A DNA stretch of 64,000 nt from Labilibaculum manganireducens (GCF_002843385.1 NZ_MVDE01000010.1:62001-126000), one strand, 5' to 3'; shown: positions 17,267 through 26,621, counted from the first letter of the stretch. Notes: generated by a model not told the origin, from the letters alone. Translations and numbers: made by a program.

Positions 17267-20176
17267 CTAATTAGTAAATGTCACACTTACTTCTGTTCCT
17301 TCATCAAGATCTTTGTATTCAATCTTAATTTTATAATCCAGATCGTTGAGAATTTCAATTTTTTTATTGATTAGTTCCAATCCTCTTGACTGATATAATT
17401 TAATTGAATCCTTTTTATTTTGCTGAGAGCGTTCCCGTCCAATTCCATTATCCCGAATAATACATTCCACACCATCTTCCCGATCCGAAAAATGGATTTG
17501 CAGAAATCCAATTCTATCAGCAGGCTCCAAACCATGTTTAATTGCATTTTCTACCAAAGGCTGCAAAATCATCGGCGGAATTGTTTTGTTTTGTAAATCA
17601 TCGGAATCCAATTTAATTTCAAAATCAAACTTCCGTTCTTTGTGCTTTACCTGCTCCAATTCAATATACATCTGTAATAAATCCACTTCCTCTTTAATCG
17701 TAATTTCGCTGCTAACCGAAGCTCCCAATAAAACCTTTGATGATTTAATAGATGCCTCCATGTAAGCACGAATTAATCTCGAAAACTTAATTAGGTATTC
17801 GTTGGCCTTTTCGGGCTTATGCAAACTGATTAAATTCTGTACTGACGATAAAATATTAAAAACAAAATGAGGATTTAATTGTGCTTGGAGCGTGGCAATT
17901 TCAAGAAATTTTATTTTTCGTTCCCGATCCAACATTTTCATTTTAATATGCATTCTGGAATGAACAAAAAAACCAAGTATCAACACCAATATTACAAAAC
18001 CAATTAAAGTATGCTGATAAAAACGAGGCTCCTTATAAAAAGGCAACGAAATTTTAAGATGCAAATGATCCTCTTTTTGTGTTGTAACATTTGGATTTCC
18101 GCCTGGGCGTGCCATAACATGAAAACAATAATTTCCCGAAGCCAAATTCCGATAGTTTGCATACTTCTTTTTTGTCCAATCGCTCCAAATCCTATCTACA
18201 CCATCCAACTTGTATTTGAACATTGGATTGGTTGGCAAACCAAAACCTATCGCTTCAAAAGACAAATCCAATTCATTGCAACCTTTTTTCATGCAAATTA
18301 CTGATCTGGTAATTGTATCCGAATAACTTATTCCCTTATCATTTAGACTTGTAATTCGCACATCATAAAAATCAGTATCAAAATTGACTTTAGCCAGATC
18401 AATAACCGAAGTGCATGTTGTAGAAGGAACGTACAACAAATCTTTATCGAGTAAAAAACCATTCTGACAAACCTCCTCGGACAAAAAGCCATTTCGAAAA
18501 TTAAACAGCTTCATGCGGATATTTCCTTTGGAATAAAATGATGCCAAATCCATGGCAAAAACCTCCAAAGAAGTTCCTACAATCAGTAATTCATCACTTT
18601 TCGAGATAATTCCGGCAATATTGTTTTCGATAATTCCATCGTCGACTCTTCTAAATTCCTTATTTTGTGAATTGTAAAACCACAAACCATCCTTCCCTCC
18701 CATCCAAAAATTTCCTTTTACATCTTTATGGATGGAAAAAACACCATACTTAGGACCTCCCTCTATTTTTGAAAAACATTTCTTTTTTCGGTCGTATTTG
18801 GTGAGACAACCATTTGTCCCAATCCAAATATTTCCCTCCTCATCAAAATCTATTGTTTTAGGATGCGAAGGAACTAACTGCTTGCTTGAATCAATCAGGA
18901 TCTCAATATTTTCCTTCTCATCGATAAAACCAAGTCCGTTCATTTGTCCGAATATAATTCGGTTGCTAACAGAATCGTATTTCGTGATCAATGAAATTCC
19001 GGTATCGAATTTCTTTGTGTTTTTGTAGTTGTATTTCACCAATCCGTAATGCGTTGGAAAATACAGAAAACCCTTTTTATCTTTCGAAGCACCATAATAA
19101 TAATCAGTCTCCTTGCGGTGGAATGGTCCCGGAGCAAGAATTTCCTCCTTGGTCTGAGATTTCATGTCCAAACGATACAAAGCATCTTTATATACAGCAC
19201 CATAAAAATGACCGTCATCCCCTTTAATCATTGTCCAGAAATCATTCATAAAGCTTCGGGGAAAATTGGATATAGGTCCGTTGAATATTTGATACAAGCC
19301 ATTGTCCGAACCAGCCCAAATATTATTGTCCCGGTCTAAAATAGCGGGATATGGTGCTTTTATAAAAGCCAAATCAAATTTTGTGAAGGATTTTGTAACA
19401 CTGTCCAAACGGTAAAAAGAATAGTCGTTGACATAAAGGTAATCCTTTACGGGCAAATGGTTTATTTTGATACTATCCACCTGGTTGTTGGTTCGGTAAA
19501 CACTAAAATAATTGCTCTTATCAACCGGATTAAGATAATGTATGTCCTCATTTTCCTCCTCCACCAAAACAATTACCTCTCCCTTTAAAGCTAAAACCTT
19601 TCGATTTTTAGCACCTTCAAATTTAATTTCGCGCCCAATTTTTCCATCTACAATACTAAAGATTTGATTTAAATCCTGTATTGTAAAATACATTCCAGCT
19701 TTATCCTTTACATATGCAACCGAGTTTATGACCCCTTTAAAATCCACATCCGGCACAAACCGCTTTATTTCAAATGTATCCTGATACTGAAAAAGACAAT
19801 TTTCAGACAAGATCCAATACTCTTTATTCCCTATAATCACCGCAGCAGGATTTTTGAAGTCAGTTAACAGCAACATATCCCTGCCATCAAATCGATAAAG
19901 CTGATCGTAGGTTTTCACATAAACCCGTCCTTTCGAATCGCTTTCAATTTGGGAAATACTTTGATTTGGCAGGTAATTCTCGAACTCTTCTCCGTTGAAC
20001 TTCACCAAACCAGATTTAGTTCCTACCCAAATGTATCCTAAATGATCCTGATGAATTGCCCGAACCTGAATTTGAGGCAAACCCGAATGAGTTGTATAAT
20101 TGATATATGGACGCTGCTGTGCAAACACAGAAAAAGTCAAAAAAATCAGGAACATGATGAGACAGCTTCTCCTCAT
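17267..20176 (-). CDS. Propeller-type sensor histidine kinase (LytS/YehU-like kinase core)
   Basis: 969 residues: signal peptide (MFLIFLTFSVFAQ), a long periplasmic sensor of regulator-propeller repeats (DHLGYIWVGTKSGLVKF is the first, DEEGNIWIGTNGCL another), and a Y_Y_Y domain near residues 625-690. One membrane segment follows (GFVILVLILGFFV), then a His_kinase core with QLNPHFVFNILSSVQNL and ATP-binding PPMILQPLVENAIKHG. In Bacteroidetes such sensors often detect polymers or cell-surface signals; the ligand is unknown here. It is upstream of and cotranscribed with the LytTR gene, and divergent from two secreted proteins that are the likely targets. Confidence 0.92.
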   Translation of the reverse strand: MRRSCLIMFLIFLTFSVFAQQRPYINYTTHSGLPQIQVRAIHQDHLGYIWVGTKSGLVKFNGEEFENYLPNQSISQIESDSKGRVYVKTYDQLYRFDGRDMLLLTDFKNPAAVIIGNKEYWILSENCLFQYQDTFEIKRFVPDVDFKGVINSVAYVKDKAGMYFTIQDLNQIFSIVDGKIGREIKFEGAKNRKVLALKGEVIVLVEEENEDIHYLNPVDKSNYFSVYRTNNQVDSIKINHLPVKDYLYVNDYSFYRLDSVTKSFTKFDLAFIKAPYPAILDRDNNIWAGSDNGLYQIFNGPISNFPRSFMNDFWTMIKGDDGHFYGAVYKDALYRLDMKSQTKEEILAPGPFHRKETDYYYGASKDKKGFLYFPTHYGLVKYNYKNTKKFDTGISLITKYDSVSNRIIFGQMNGLGFIDEKENIEILIDSSKQLVPSHPKTIDFDEEGNIWIGTNGCLTKYDRKKKCFSKIEGGPKYGVFSIHKDVKGNFWMGGKDGLWFYNSQNKEFRRVDDGIIENNIAGIISKSDELLIVGTSLEVFAMDLASFYSKGNIRMKLFNFRNGFLSEEVCQNGFLLDKDLLYVPSTTCTSVIDLAKVNFDTDFYDVRITSLNDKGISYSDTITRSVICMKKGCNELDLSFEAIGFGLPTNPMFKYKLDGVDRIWSDWTKKKYANYRNLASGNYCFHVMARPGGNPNVTTQKEDHLHLKISLPFYKEPRFYQHTLIGFVILVLILGFFVHSRMHIKMKMLDRERKIKFLEIATLQAQLNPHFVFNILSSVQNLISLHKPEKANEYLIKFSRLIRAYMEASIKSSKVLLGASVSSEITIKEEVDLLQMYIELEQVKHKERKFDFEIKLDSDDLQNKTIPPMILQPLVENAIKHGLEPADRIGFLQIHFSDREDGVECIIRDNGIGRERSQQNKKDSIKLYQSRGLELINKKIEILNDLDYKIKIEYKDLDEGTEVSVTFTN

Positions 20177-20252
20177 TTTGAGTTTAGATATAAGGGGTTT
20201 TTAAATACAAATACCAAGATAGGAATTCTATTCTGAATTATGATTCAATAGA

Positions 20253-20281
20253 TAACAAGTGAGCAGATAGAGTAACAAGTG
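20253..20281 (-). promoter_or_regulatory. Putative LytTR operator, kinase side
   Basis: Two identical 9-bp direct repeats, TAACAAGTG at 20253-20261 and 20273-20281, have a 20-bp period (11-base spacer). On the minus strand they read CACTTGTTA toward the kinase gene. A near-consensus -7 element (TATCTTGG, plus 20214-20221) lies 31 bases further on. The arrangement mirrors that on the other side. LytTR sites in other bacteria are 9-bp direct repeats about 21 bp apart; the target match is inference. Confidence 0.6.
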
Positions 20282-20351
20282 GTAAATAATAAGACAATCC
20301 AAAGGAAACAAACTGTCAGAATATATATATGCTTGATTCTTAAAAAACGCC

Positions 20352-20380
20352 CACTTATTACCGCAAATTACCACTTGTTA
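20352..20380 (+). promoter_or_regulatory. Putative LytTR operator, secreted-protein side
   Basis: CACTTATTA at 20352-20360 and CACTTGTTA at 20372-20380 form a 9-bp direct repeat at 20-bp period. They point toward the beta-helix gene. A near-consensus -7 element (TACTTTTA, 20412-20419) again lies exactly 31 bases further on, then about 30 bases to the ATG at 20450. Confidence 0.6.
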
Positions 20381-20449
20381 TTTTCTTCTGTGACTTGCCG
20401 TTGAATCCAACTACTTTTAAAAGAAAATTCAAATCTAAAACTCAAAAAA

Positions 20450-21508
20450 ATGAAAAAACTTCTACTCTTAATCACTGTTTTCTTTACAATCGTTTTTACC
20501 GGACAAGCACAAAGACGGGTTATTCTTCACCACCAAGGTACTGCAAGTATGTACAATACAATCAGTACTGCCATAACAGCATCTGCAGCAGGCGATACCA
20601 TTTACATTTCGGCCGGTAACTTTATCGAAAATCTTCACATTAACAAAGAACTCACAATATTTGGTGCCGGACATCATCCAACCACTACTGCAGCAACAGG
20701 AATAACAGAAGTTTCGGGTGTTATTTATGTTAGAGCCGGTGCCATAAAAGGCAAAATAGAAGGTGTTTACTGCGATGATATCGATATGGCTGGTTACAAT
20801 GCCTCAGATCTAACAGGATATACCATTAGCCGGTGCAACATGAGAAACATTACCTTACCCACAACCATTACTTTTTCATCATCATTTATAGTTTCAGAAT
20901 GTATTTTCCGAGGCAATATCAACATCAATAATTGTACGACCTATATTTTCGAAAAAAACATAATTTCCACTGGATATGTTCAAAACGCAAAATTTGGATT
21001 ATTCTCAAACAACATATTTTTACATGGTGCAGTAAATTACCAGTGTTATAACTGCGCTGAATGTACTCTTGAAAGTAATATTATTTATTACAATGGAACA
21101 ACCACTGCAGATTTACTCAGAAACTGCAACAACATAACACTGCACAAAAATCTTATCATCAGCAACTACGATTACCAAACTAACCCAATAGCCGACAATA
21201 CTTTTACCAGTAATCAAATCGTAGCAGCATCAAACGGCGCATCTGTTTTTACAAGTTGGGACGGGAGCACAACAATTTACGCTTACGATTTTGATTTGCA
21301 TTTACAGGCTCCTTACGACGCTATTAACGGAGACGATGGAACTCAAATCGGAATTTACGGAACCAAAGACAATTTAGATAATCCAACTCCTTACAAAAAC
21401 AATTGTGCACCTGTTATTCCATTAATCGAAGAAAAAACCATATCAAGAACAACCAATACCGATGGCGATCTTCCAATTCAATTTAAAATCTCAGCTCAAA
21501 ACAGATAA
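20450..21508 (+). CDS. Secreted right-handed beta-helix protein
   Basis: 352 residues with a signal peptide (MKKLLLLITVFFTIVFTGQAQ). The opening after it (NTISTAITASAAGDTIYISAG, then LHINKELTIFGAG) is the usual start of a pectate-lyase-like or DUF1565-type parallel beta-helix. Many short turns rich in Asn, Ile and Cys follow. No catalytic residues are evident, and there is no T9SS C-terminal domain. The stop is 2 bases before the next start, so translation is probably coupled with the large repeat protein. Function unknown; binding of glycan or surface is possible. Confidence 0.72.
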   Translation: MKKLLLLITVFFTIVFTGQAQRRVILHHQGTASMYNTISTAITASAAGDTIYISAGNFIENLHINKELTIFGAGHHPTTTAATGITEVSGVIYVRAGAIKGKIEGVYCDDIDMAGYNASDLTGYTISRCNMRNITLPTTITFSSSFIVSECIFRGNININNCTTYIFEKNIISTGYVQNAKFGLFSNNIFLHGAVNYQCYNCAECTLESNIIYYNGTTTADLLRNCNNITLHKNLIISNYDYQTNPIADNTFTSNQIVAASNGASVFTSWDGSTTIYAYDFDLHLQAPYDAINGDDGTQIGIYGTKDNLDNPTPYKNNCAPVIPLIEEKTISRTTNTDGDLPIQFKISAQNR

Positions 21509-21510
21509 AT

Positions 21511-24500
21511 ATGAAAAAAGTAATTCTATTACTATTGCTTTTTTCAATTACGCATACTCTTTACTCCCAAAACATTGACAAGTATGAATACTGGTTCGAT
21601 GATAATTTTACATCTCGAATATCAGTTACAGAAACGGGAGTTGCAACACTTGAATTAAGCAATAATACAATCACTACCGGCTTATCCAATGGTTTTCACT
21701 CTGTCCATTTCAGGTTCAGAGATGATTCCAAAAGATGGTCTGTGCCAGTAACTGATTTTTTCAGGAAATATCCTGACGGAACAGTTGCGGTCACCCGCAA
21801 TATTTCGAAGTTTGAATATTGGATAGACGATGATTTTGCCAGTCGGATCGTCTCAGCCATTCCTGTGACAAACATTGCCAATCTCAATCAGGTGATGGAT
21901 ACAAAAAGTTTGGCTGCAGGCTTTCATTCCATTCATTTTCGCTTTTGCGATGATTCAAAGCAATGGAGTACTCCGGTAACATCATTCTTTCGAAAATACG
22001 AAATTGGAACAGAAAGTATCGTTCGGAAAATTAATGGTTTTGAATACTGGATTGATGATAATTTCGCAGACAGACATGCTTCGGCAATTCCTGTTACCGG
22101 CATCGCCAATCTGAATCAGGTGATGGATACAAAAACCTTAGCAACCGGATTCCATTCCATACACTTTCGCTTTCGCGATGATTCAAAGCAATGGAGCACT
22201 CCTGCAACTTCTTTTTTCAGAAAATACGAAATTGGAACAGAAAGTATCGTTCGAAAAATTAATGGTTTTGAATACTGGATAGATGATGATTTCAGCAATC
22301 GAATTGCCTCATCTTTGCCTTTAACCGATACTGCTGTAATCAATCAGGTTTTGGACACCAAACTGCTGGCAAGTGGCTTTCATTCCATACACATGCGCTT
22401 CAAAGATGATTCGAATCAATGGAGCGTTCCAGCGACATCTTTTATTCGAAAATATGGCAGCAATTCCGGAATTATTGCCCGAAAAATTACTTCGTACCGA
22501 TATTGGTTTAATGATGATGTAACAAGTATCAAACAAATTGATTTAAGTGAATCGATTACTCCATTCACCTTGTCAGAATCCATTCATCTTGATCATCTTC
22601 CTATTGGAGACAATCAGCTCATTCATGTTCAATTCCTTGATGACACCAAACAGTGGAGCGTTGCAACTACCGATACAATTAATAGGTTAGCTCGGGTTGT
22701 TGCCAATTTCATCGCCGACAAAACAGAAAGCTGCGGACCAACAGATGTACAATTCACCAACAACTCAACCGACGGGGAAACTTACCTTTGGGATTTTGGT
22801 GACGGAAGTACAAGTACCGAAGAAAATCCTCTGCACACTTACGATACAGCTGGTTCGTTTACCGTATCATTAACAGCAACCAATGATACCTATTCCTTAT
22901 CAGATGTTTCAAGCATGACAGATTTGATTAGCATACATGCAATACCAACAGTTGATTTGGGTGCTGATGTGCAAATCTGCGAAGGCAGCGAACACACTTT
23001 TAGTGCAGCCGATAATTTTGCGCAGTATTTCTGGAACAATACAGAAGGTACAAATGAATTGATCGCTTCCGCGGAAGGAGATTACACCCTAAAAGTGGTG
23101 GACAACAACGGATGCGAAGCTACTGACGTGGCAAATCTTTCCTTCCATACTGCTCCATCGGTTGATTTGGGTGCTGATGTGCAAATCTGCGAAGGCAGCG
23201 AACATACTTTTAGTGCAGCCGATAATTTTGCGCAGTATTTATGGAACAATACAGAAGGTACAAACGAGTTAATCGCTTCCGCGGAAGGAGATTACACCCT
23301 GAAAGTGGTGGACAACAACGGATGCGAAGCGACAGATGTGGTAAATCTTTCCTTCCACACTGCACCATCGGTTGATTTGGGCTCCGATATCAAAATCTGC
23401 GAAGGCAGTGAACACACTTTTAGTGCAGTGGATAATTTCGTTCACTACTTCTGGAACAATGCAGAAGGTACGAACGAATTGATCGCTTCCGAAGAAGGAG
23501 ATTATACTCTGAAAGTGATTGATGCCAACGGATGCGAAGCGACAGATGTGGTTAATCTTTCCTTCCACACTGCACCATCGGTTGACTTAGGGGCCGATGT
23601 GCAAATCTGCGAAGGCAGTGAACATTCTTTTAGTGTGGCGGATAATTTTGCGCAGTATTTCTGGAACAATGTAGAAGGCACAAATGAGCTGATCGCTTCG
23701 GCGGAAGGAGATTACACCCTAAAAGTGGTGGACAACAACGGATGCGAAGCGACAGATGTGGTAAATCTTTCCTTCCACACTGCACCATCGGTTGATTTGG
23801 GCTCCGATATCAAAATCTGCGAAGGCAGTGAACACACTTTTAGTGCAGTGGATAATTTCGTTCACTACTTCTGGAACAATGCAGAAGGCACAAATGAGCT
23901 GATCGCTTCGTCGGAAGGAGATTACACCCTAAAAGTGGTGGACAACAACGGATGCGAAGCGACAGATGTGGTAAATCTTTCTTTCCATACTGCTCCATCT
24001 GTTGACTTAGGGGCCGATGTGAAAATCTGCGAAGGCAGTGAACATTCTTTTAGTGTGGCGGATAATTTTGCGCAGTATTTCTGGAACAATACAGAAGGTA
24101 CAAACGAATTGATCGCTTCGGCGGAAGGAGATTATACTCTGAAAGTGGTGGATACCAATGGATGTGAGGCAACTGACGTGGCAAATCTTTCTTTCCATAC
24201 TGCTCCATCTGTTGACTTAGGGGCCGATGTGCAAATCTGCGAAGGCAGTGAACATTCTTTTAGTGTGGCGGATAATTTTGCGCAGTATTTCTGGAACAAT
24301 ACAGAAGGTACAAACGAATTGATCGCTTCGGCGGAAGGAGATTATACTTTGAAAGTGGTGGATACCAATGGTTGCGAAGCAACGGATGCGGCGACTCTTA
24401 CCTTTAATGAAAGTCCGGATATTAATTTAGGTGACGATATTGATCTTTGCGAGGGTGAAACTCATACTTTTACGGTTTCGGATGACTACGCTCACTACTT

Positions 24501-25092
24501 TTGGAACAATGTGGAAGGAACATATGCACATGAAATCGGTTCAACCGGCACCTGCGCTCTTCGTGTGGAAAACAGCAATGGCTGTTCGGCTGCCGATCAA
24601 GTATTAGTAACCGTTCATGATTTACCGGAAATTCCTGTCGCAACTTACATCGATGGCGTACTGTATTCAACCTCTGCCACAGAATACCAATGGTATCGCA
24701 ACAACGAAATGCAGAATGGAACCACCAATCAGGAATTCTCGCCGTCGCTGGATGGAAATTATTCCGTAGAGGTTTGGAATCAGTATGGATGTAAATCAGA
24801 AATATCCGAACAGGTAGAAGTCATTTTGGTGGGAATCGAAGAGCTTATCAAAAAGAACATCTCCATTTATCCGAACCCAACAAAAGGAAAGTTGGTGATC
24901 GATTTGCATGAAAATTTCAATTACTCAACCAACATACAGGTAAAACTGTTCGATTCAGCCGGAAAACTAATCTTGTACAAACAACTGGAACCAACAACCA
25001 CTCTAGACTTGACAAGTTATCCGGCAGGATTGTATTTTGTTCACTTTATCAACCAAAACGAAGCTGTCAGCTTCAAAATTGTTAAACAATGA
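21511..25092 (+). CDS. Large secreted repeat protein with PKD domain and T9SS sorting domain
   Basis: 1193 residues. Order: signal peptide (1-20); five 76-residue repeats (about 22-395) with FEYWIDDDF and FHSIHFRFRDDSKQW cores; a PKD domain (about 396-478, YLWDFGDGSTSTEENP); eight 70-residue Ig-like repeats (481-1040) with ICEGSEHTF, YFWNN and NGCEATD, two cysteines each; a further Ig-like stretch (1040-1110); and a type A T9SS C-terminal domain (SIYPNPTKGKLVI to the end). It should be exported by the T9SS and held on, or released from, the surface. A role in adhesion or binding is inferred. The first seven 70-residue units are nearly identical in DNA, indicating recent expansion. Confidence 0.88.
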   Translation: MKKVILLLLLFSITHTLYSQNIDKYEYWFDDNFTSRISVTETGVATLELSNNTITTGLSNGFHSVHFRFRDDSKRWSVPVTDFFRKYPDGTVAVTRNISKFEYWIDDDFASRIVSAIPVTNIANLNQVMDTKSLAAGFHSIHFRFCDDSKQWSTPVTSFFRKYEIGTESIVRKINGFEYWIDDNFADRHASAIPVTGIANLNQVMDTKTLATGFHSIHFRFRDDSKQWSTPATSFFRKYEIGTESIVRKINGFEYWIDDDFSNRIASSLPLTDTAVINQVLDTKLLASGFHSIHMRFKDDSNQWSVPATSFIRKYGSNSGIIARKITSYRYWFNDDVTSIKQIDLSESITPFTLSESIHLDHLPIGDNQLIHVQFLDDTKQWSVATTDTINRLARVVANFIADKTESCGPTDVQFTNNSTDGETYLWDFGDGSTSTEENPLHTYDTAGSFTVSLTATNDTYSLSDVSSMTDLISIHAIPTVDLGADVQICEGSEHTFSAADNFAQYFWNNTEGTNELIASAEGDYTLKVVDNNGCEATDVANLSFHTAPSVDLGADVQICEGSEHTFSAADNFAQYLWNNTEGTNELIASAEGDYTLKVVDNNGCEATDVVNLSFHTAPSVDLGSDIKICEGSEHTFSAVDNFVHYFWNNAEGTNELIASEEGDYTLKVIDANGCEATDVVNLSFHTAPSVDLGADVQICEGSEHSFSVADNFAQYFWNNVEGTNELIASAEGDYTLKVVDNNGCEATDVVNLSFHTAPSVDLGSDIKICEGSEHTFSAVDNFVHYFWNNAEGTNELIASSEGDYTLKVVDNNGCEATDVVNLSFHTAPSVDLGADVKICEGSEHSFSVADNFAQYFWNNTEGTNELIASAEGDYTLKVVDTNGCEATDVANLSFHTAPSVDLGADVQICEGSEHSFSVADNFAQYFWNNTEGTNELIASAEGDYTLKVVDTNGCEATDAATLTFNESPDINLGDDIDLCEGETHTFTVSDDYAHYFWNNVEGTYAHEIGSTGTCALRVENSNGCSAADQVLVTVHDLPEIPVATYIDGVLYSTSATEYQWYRNNEMQNGTTNQEFSPSLDGNYSVEVWNQYGCKSEISEQVEVILVGIEELIKKNISIYPNPTKGKLVIDLHENFNYSTNIQVKLFDSAGKLILYKQLEPTTTLDLTSYPAGLYFVHFINQNEAVSFKIVKQ
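21583..22722 (+). repeat. Five in-frame 228-bp tandem repeats
   Basis: Codons for the (F/Y)-x-Y-W core start at 21583, 21811, 22039, 22267 and 22495, an exact 228-bp period (76 residues). The middle three copies are most alike; the first and last are diverged at the DNA level. Confidence 0.85.
22951..24630 (+). repeat. Eight in-frame 210-bp tandem repeats
   Basis: Units start at 22951, 23161, 23371, 23581, 23791, 24001, 24211 and 24421, an exact 210-bp period (70 residues). The first seven are almost identical in DNA; the eighth is diverged. Unit first halves fall into three types in the order a, a, b, c, b, c, c. Units 3 and 5 are identical for the first 98 bases and then differ, which suggests unequal exchange or gene conversion between units. 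Confidence 0.9.
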
Positions 25093-25123
25093 TGTAGTAG
25101 AAGTACATTTTAGTTAGAGGGAA

Positions 25124-25157
25124 GGGAATCTGTTTGTAACGGGTTCCCTTTTTATTT
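25124..25157 (+). terminator. Terminator of the secreted-protein operon
   Basis: Stem GGGAATC (25124-25130) with GGGTTCCC (25141-25148), including one G-U pair, followed by TTTTTATTT. Confidence 0.75.
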
Positions 25158-25756
25158 ACGATCTCAATTGCATACAGCAAAGGCTTCACAAAATTCTGTA
25201 TCGAAACAAACTCAACACCTATTCCGCAATTATTGATTGTTAAATGTATCTGCCTTTTTGGGTTTCAAATCGGCATGCAATTATTAAAACTTTTCGATTT
25301 TTTTCGCCCGCCATGGCTCTCAACTTATTCGAAATAATATACTCAGCTTAATAATTAATCAATAAAACTGATAAATTAGATTACTCAGATAAATTTAATA
25401 CAAGTCATCTTAATGAATGATAATATCAGATGAAAAAACAACTGTTTCCGATGAGAAAAAGAAATATTCAGATGACATCTGAATAGATTATTTATTCAGC
25501 AGACAGTATAATTTTATTTGCAGACAGCATCATTCATTCAGCTGAGCATACAATCTGTTACGCAAATACTCTCGTTTATTCTTCTGATATAGTAATAATA
25601 TCAGCAAAATAATATAAAACCTTGCCTTGATGTTGAAGGATGTTTTTTAGAAGCTTTAGCTAAAGGAATCACTCCAATAAACAATAATTTGATTGATTTA
25701 ATAAAATTTGATTATTGTTTTTGTATTTTTAAAATCAATTCAGAACCAAAAAGAAA
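25158..25756. other. Intergenic stretch without a gene
   Basis: About 600 bases of AT-rich sequence. I see a short perfect palindrome around ATTCAGATG/CATCTGAAT near 25469, but no frame of coding quality, no RNA gene and no clear promoter. Confidence 0.4.
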
Positions 25757-25803
25757 AAACCAGACAGGTTAACAAATAAACTGTAAATAAACCTGTCTGG
25801 TTT
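25757..25803. repeat. REP-like inverted repeat upstream of the transposase remnant
   Basis: Perfect 14-bp arms, AAACCAGACAGGTT at 25757-25770 and AACCTGTCTGGTTT at 25790-25803, flank a 19-base loop. It lies 23 bases before the transposase ATG. The core (CAGACAGGTT) resembles the AACCTGTCAGAGTT units inside the gene, as expected for REP sequences that belong to a REP-associated transposase. Confidence 0.7.
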
Positions 25804-25826
25804 AAACAATAACTAACCAAAACAAA

Positions 25827-26510
25827 ATGCCGTCAGCAACGATTCCTTTAGAATATGATACTTACTATCACATTTATAATCGTGGTATTGATGGATGTAA
25901 TTTGTATCGGGAGACAGATGATTACAAGCACTTCCTAAAACTTTACTAGAAGTATATTGAGCCTGTTGCAGATACCTTTGCCTGGGTTTTAATGCCTAAT
26001 CATTTTCATTTACTGATTAGAATAAAATCGGAGAAAGAAATTGGGATTTACAAACATTTAAACTCTAACGGGTCTAAAGACTCCGTCAGGTTTCAAACCC
26101 AACCGGATGAAAACCTGTCAGAGTTCGAAGAACCTGATAGAGTTGGTATCAAAAAGCCAAATCCCACAAAACACTTTTCACATCTTTTTAATGCCTGCTC
26201 CAAATACATTAATAAAAAGTACCAGCGAACAGGATCCCTTTTCGAACGCCCTTTTAAAAGAAAACTTGTGGATGACGAAACTTATTTCCGAACACTGGTC
26301 TTATACATCCACAACAACCCAATCCATCATGGATTTACGGATATTGCTGTGGACTATCCGTGGAGCAGCTATCTGACTTGTTTATCGGGCAAACCGACCA
26401 ATCTGAAACGAAAAGAAGTAATTGAATGGTTCGATGATGAAACAAATTTTAAATATATGCATCTGCAACAGGTCGATTTTATCGAGATGGATGACTGGTT
26501 GGAAATCTAA
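25827..26510 (+). pseudogene. REP-associated tyrosine transposase (RAYT), interrupted by a stop
   Basis: From the ATG at 25827 the frame reads a normal RAYT N-terminus (PLEYDTYYHIYNRGIDGCN), then hits TAG at 25947-25949 after 40 codons. It continues in the same frame with KYIEPVADTFAWVLMPNHFH to the stop at 26510. HFH in MPNHFHLL is the metal-binding HUH-type motif, and the downstream TGSLFERPFKRK and YIHNNPIHHG blocks are typical of Y1 transposases. One nonsense change therefore inactivates it, unless TAG is read through. The middle of the frame contains REP-like sequence (26061-26144). Confidence 0.85.
26061..26144. repeat. REP-like sequences inside the transposase frame
   Basis: 26061-26093 is the same 33-bp element as 26526-26558 with one mismatch: an imperfect palindrome whose arms include GGGTCT and AGACTCCGTCAGG. 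After it come two related units, AACCTGTCAGAGTT at 26112-26125 and AACCTGATAGAGTT at 26131-26144. All stay in frame and code for a low-complexity insert (SNGSKDSVRFQT onward). Confidence 0.75.
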
Positions 26511-26525
26511 TTCTTCATCTCTTAC

Positions 26526-26558
26526 AACTCTGACGGGTCTAAAGACTCCGTCAGGTTT
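26526..26558. repeat. REP-like element downstream of the transposase remnant
   Basis: An imperfect palindrome with a bulge (CTGACGGGTCT, AA loop, AGACTCCGTCAG). It is 16 bases after the transposase stop and 32 of 33 bases match the copy at 26061-26093. Confidence 0.75.
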
Positions 26559-26565
26559 CACAAAA

Positions 26566-26599
26566 AAAGACCCGTCCGAAAACAATCGAGCGAGTCTTT
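26566..26599 (-). terminator. Terminator of the lysine fermentation operon
   Basis: Read on the minus strand after the etfA stop: AAAGACTCG (plus 26591-26599) pairs with CGGGTCTTT (plus 26566-26574) with one T-G pair, then a T run. It marks the 3' end of the 14-gene unit. Confidence 0.8.
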
Positions 26600-26621
26600 C
26601 AACTTGTAGTTAATGGTGTGA

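Noticed and set aside
23269-24198. Long minus-strand frames opposite the repeat protein
   Set aside because: They recur with the repeat period and are antisense shadows of the coding repeats.
22951-24630. CRISPR-like array
   Set aside because: The repeats are 210 bp, contiguous without spacers and in frame within a protein gene.
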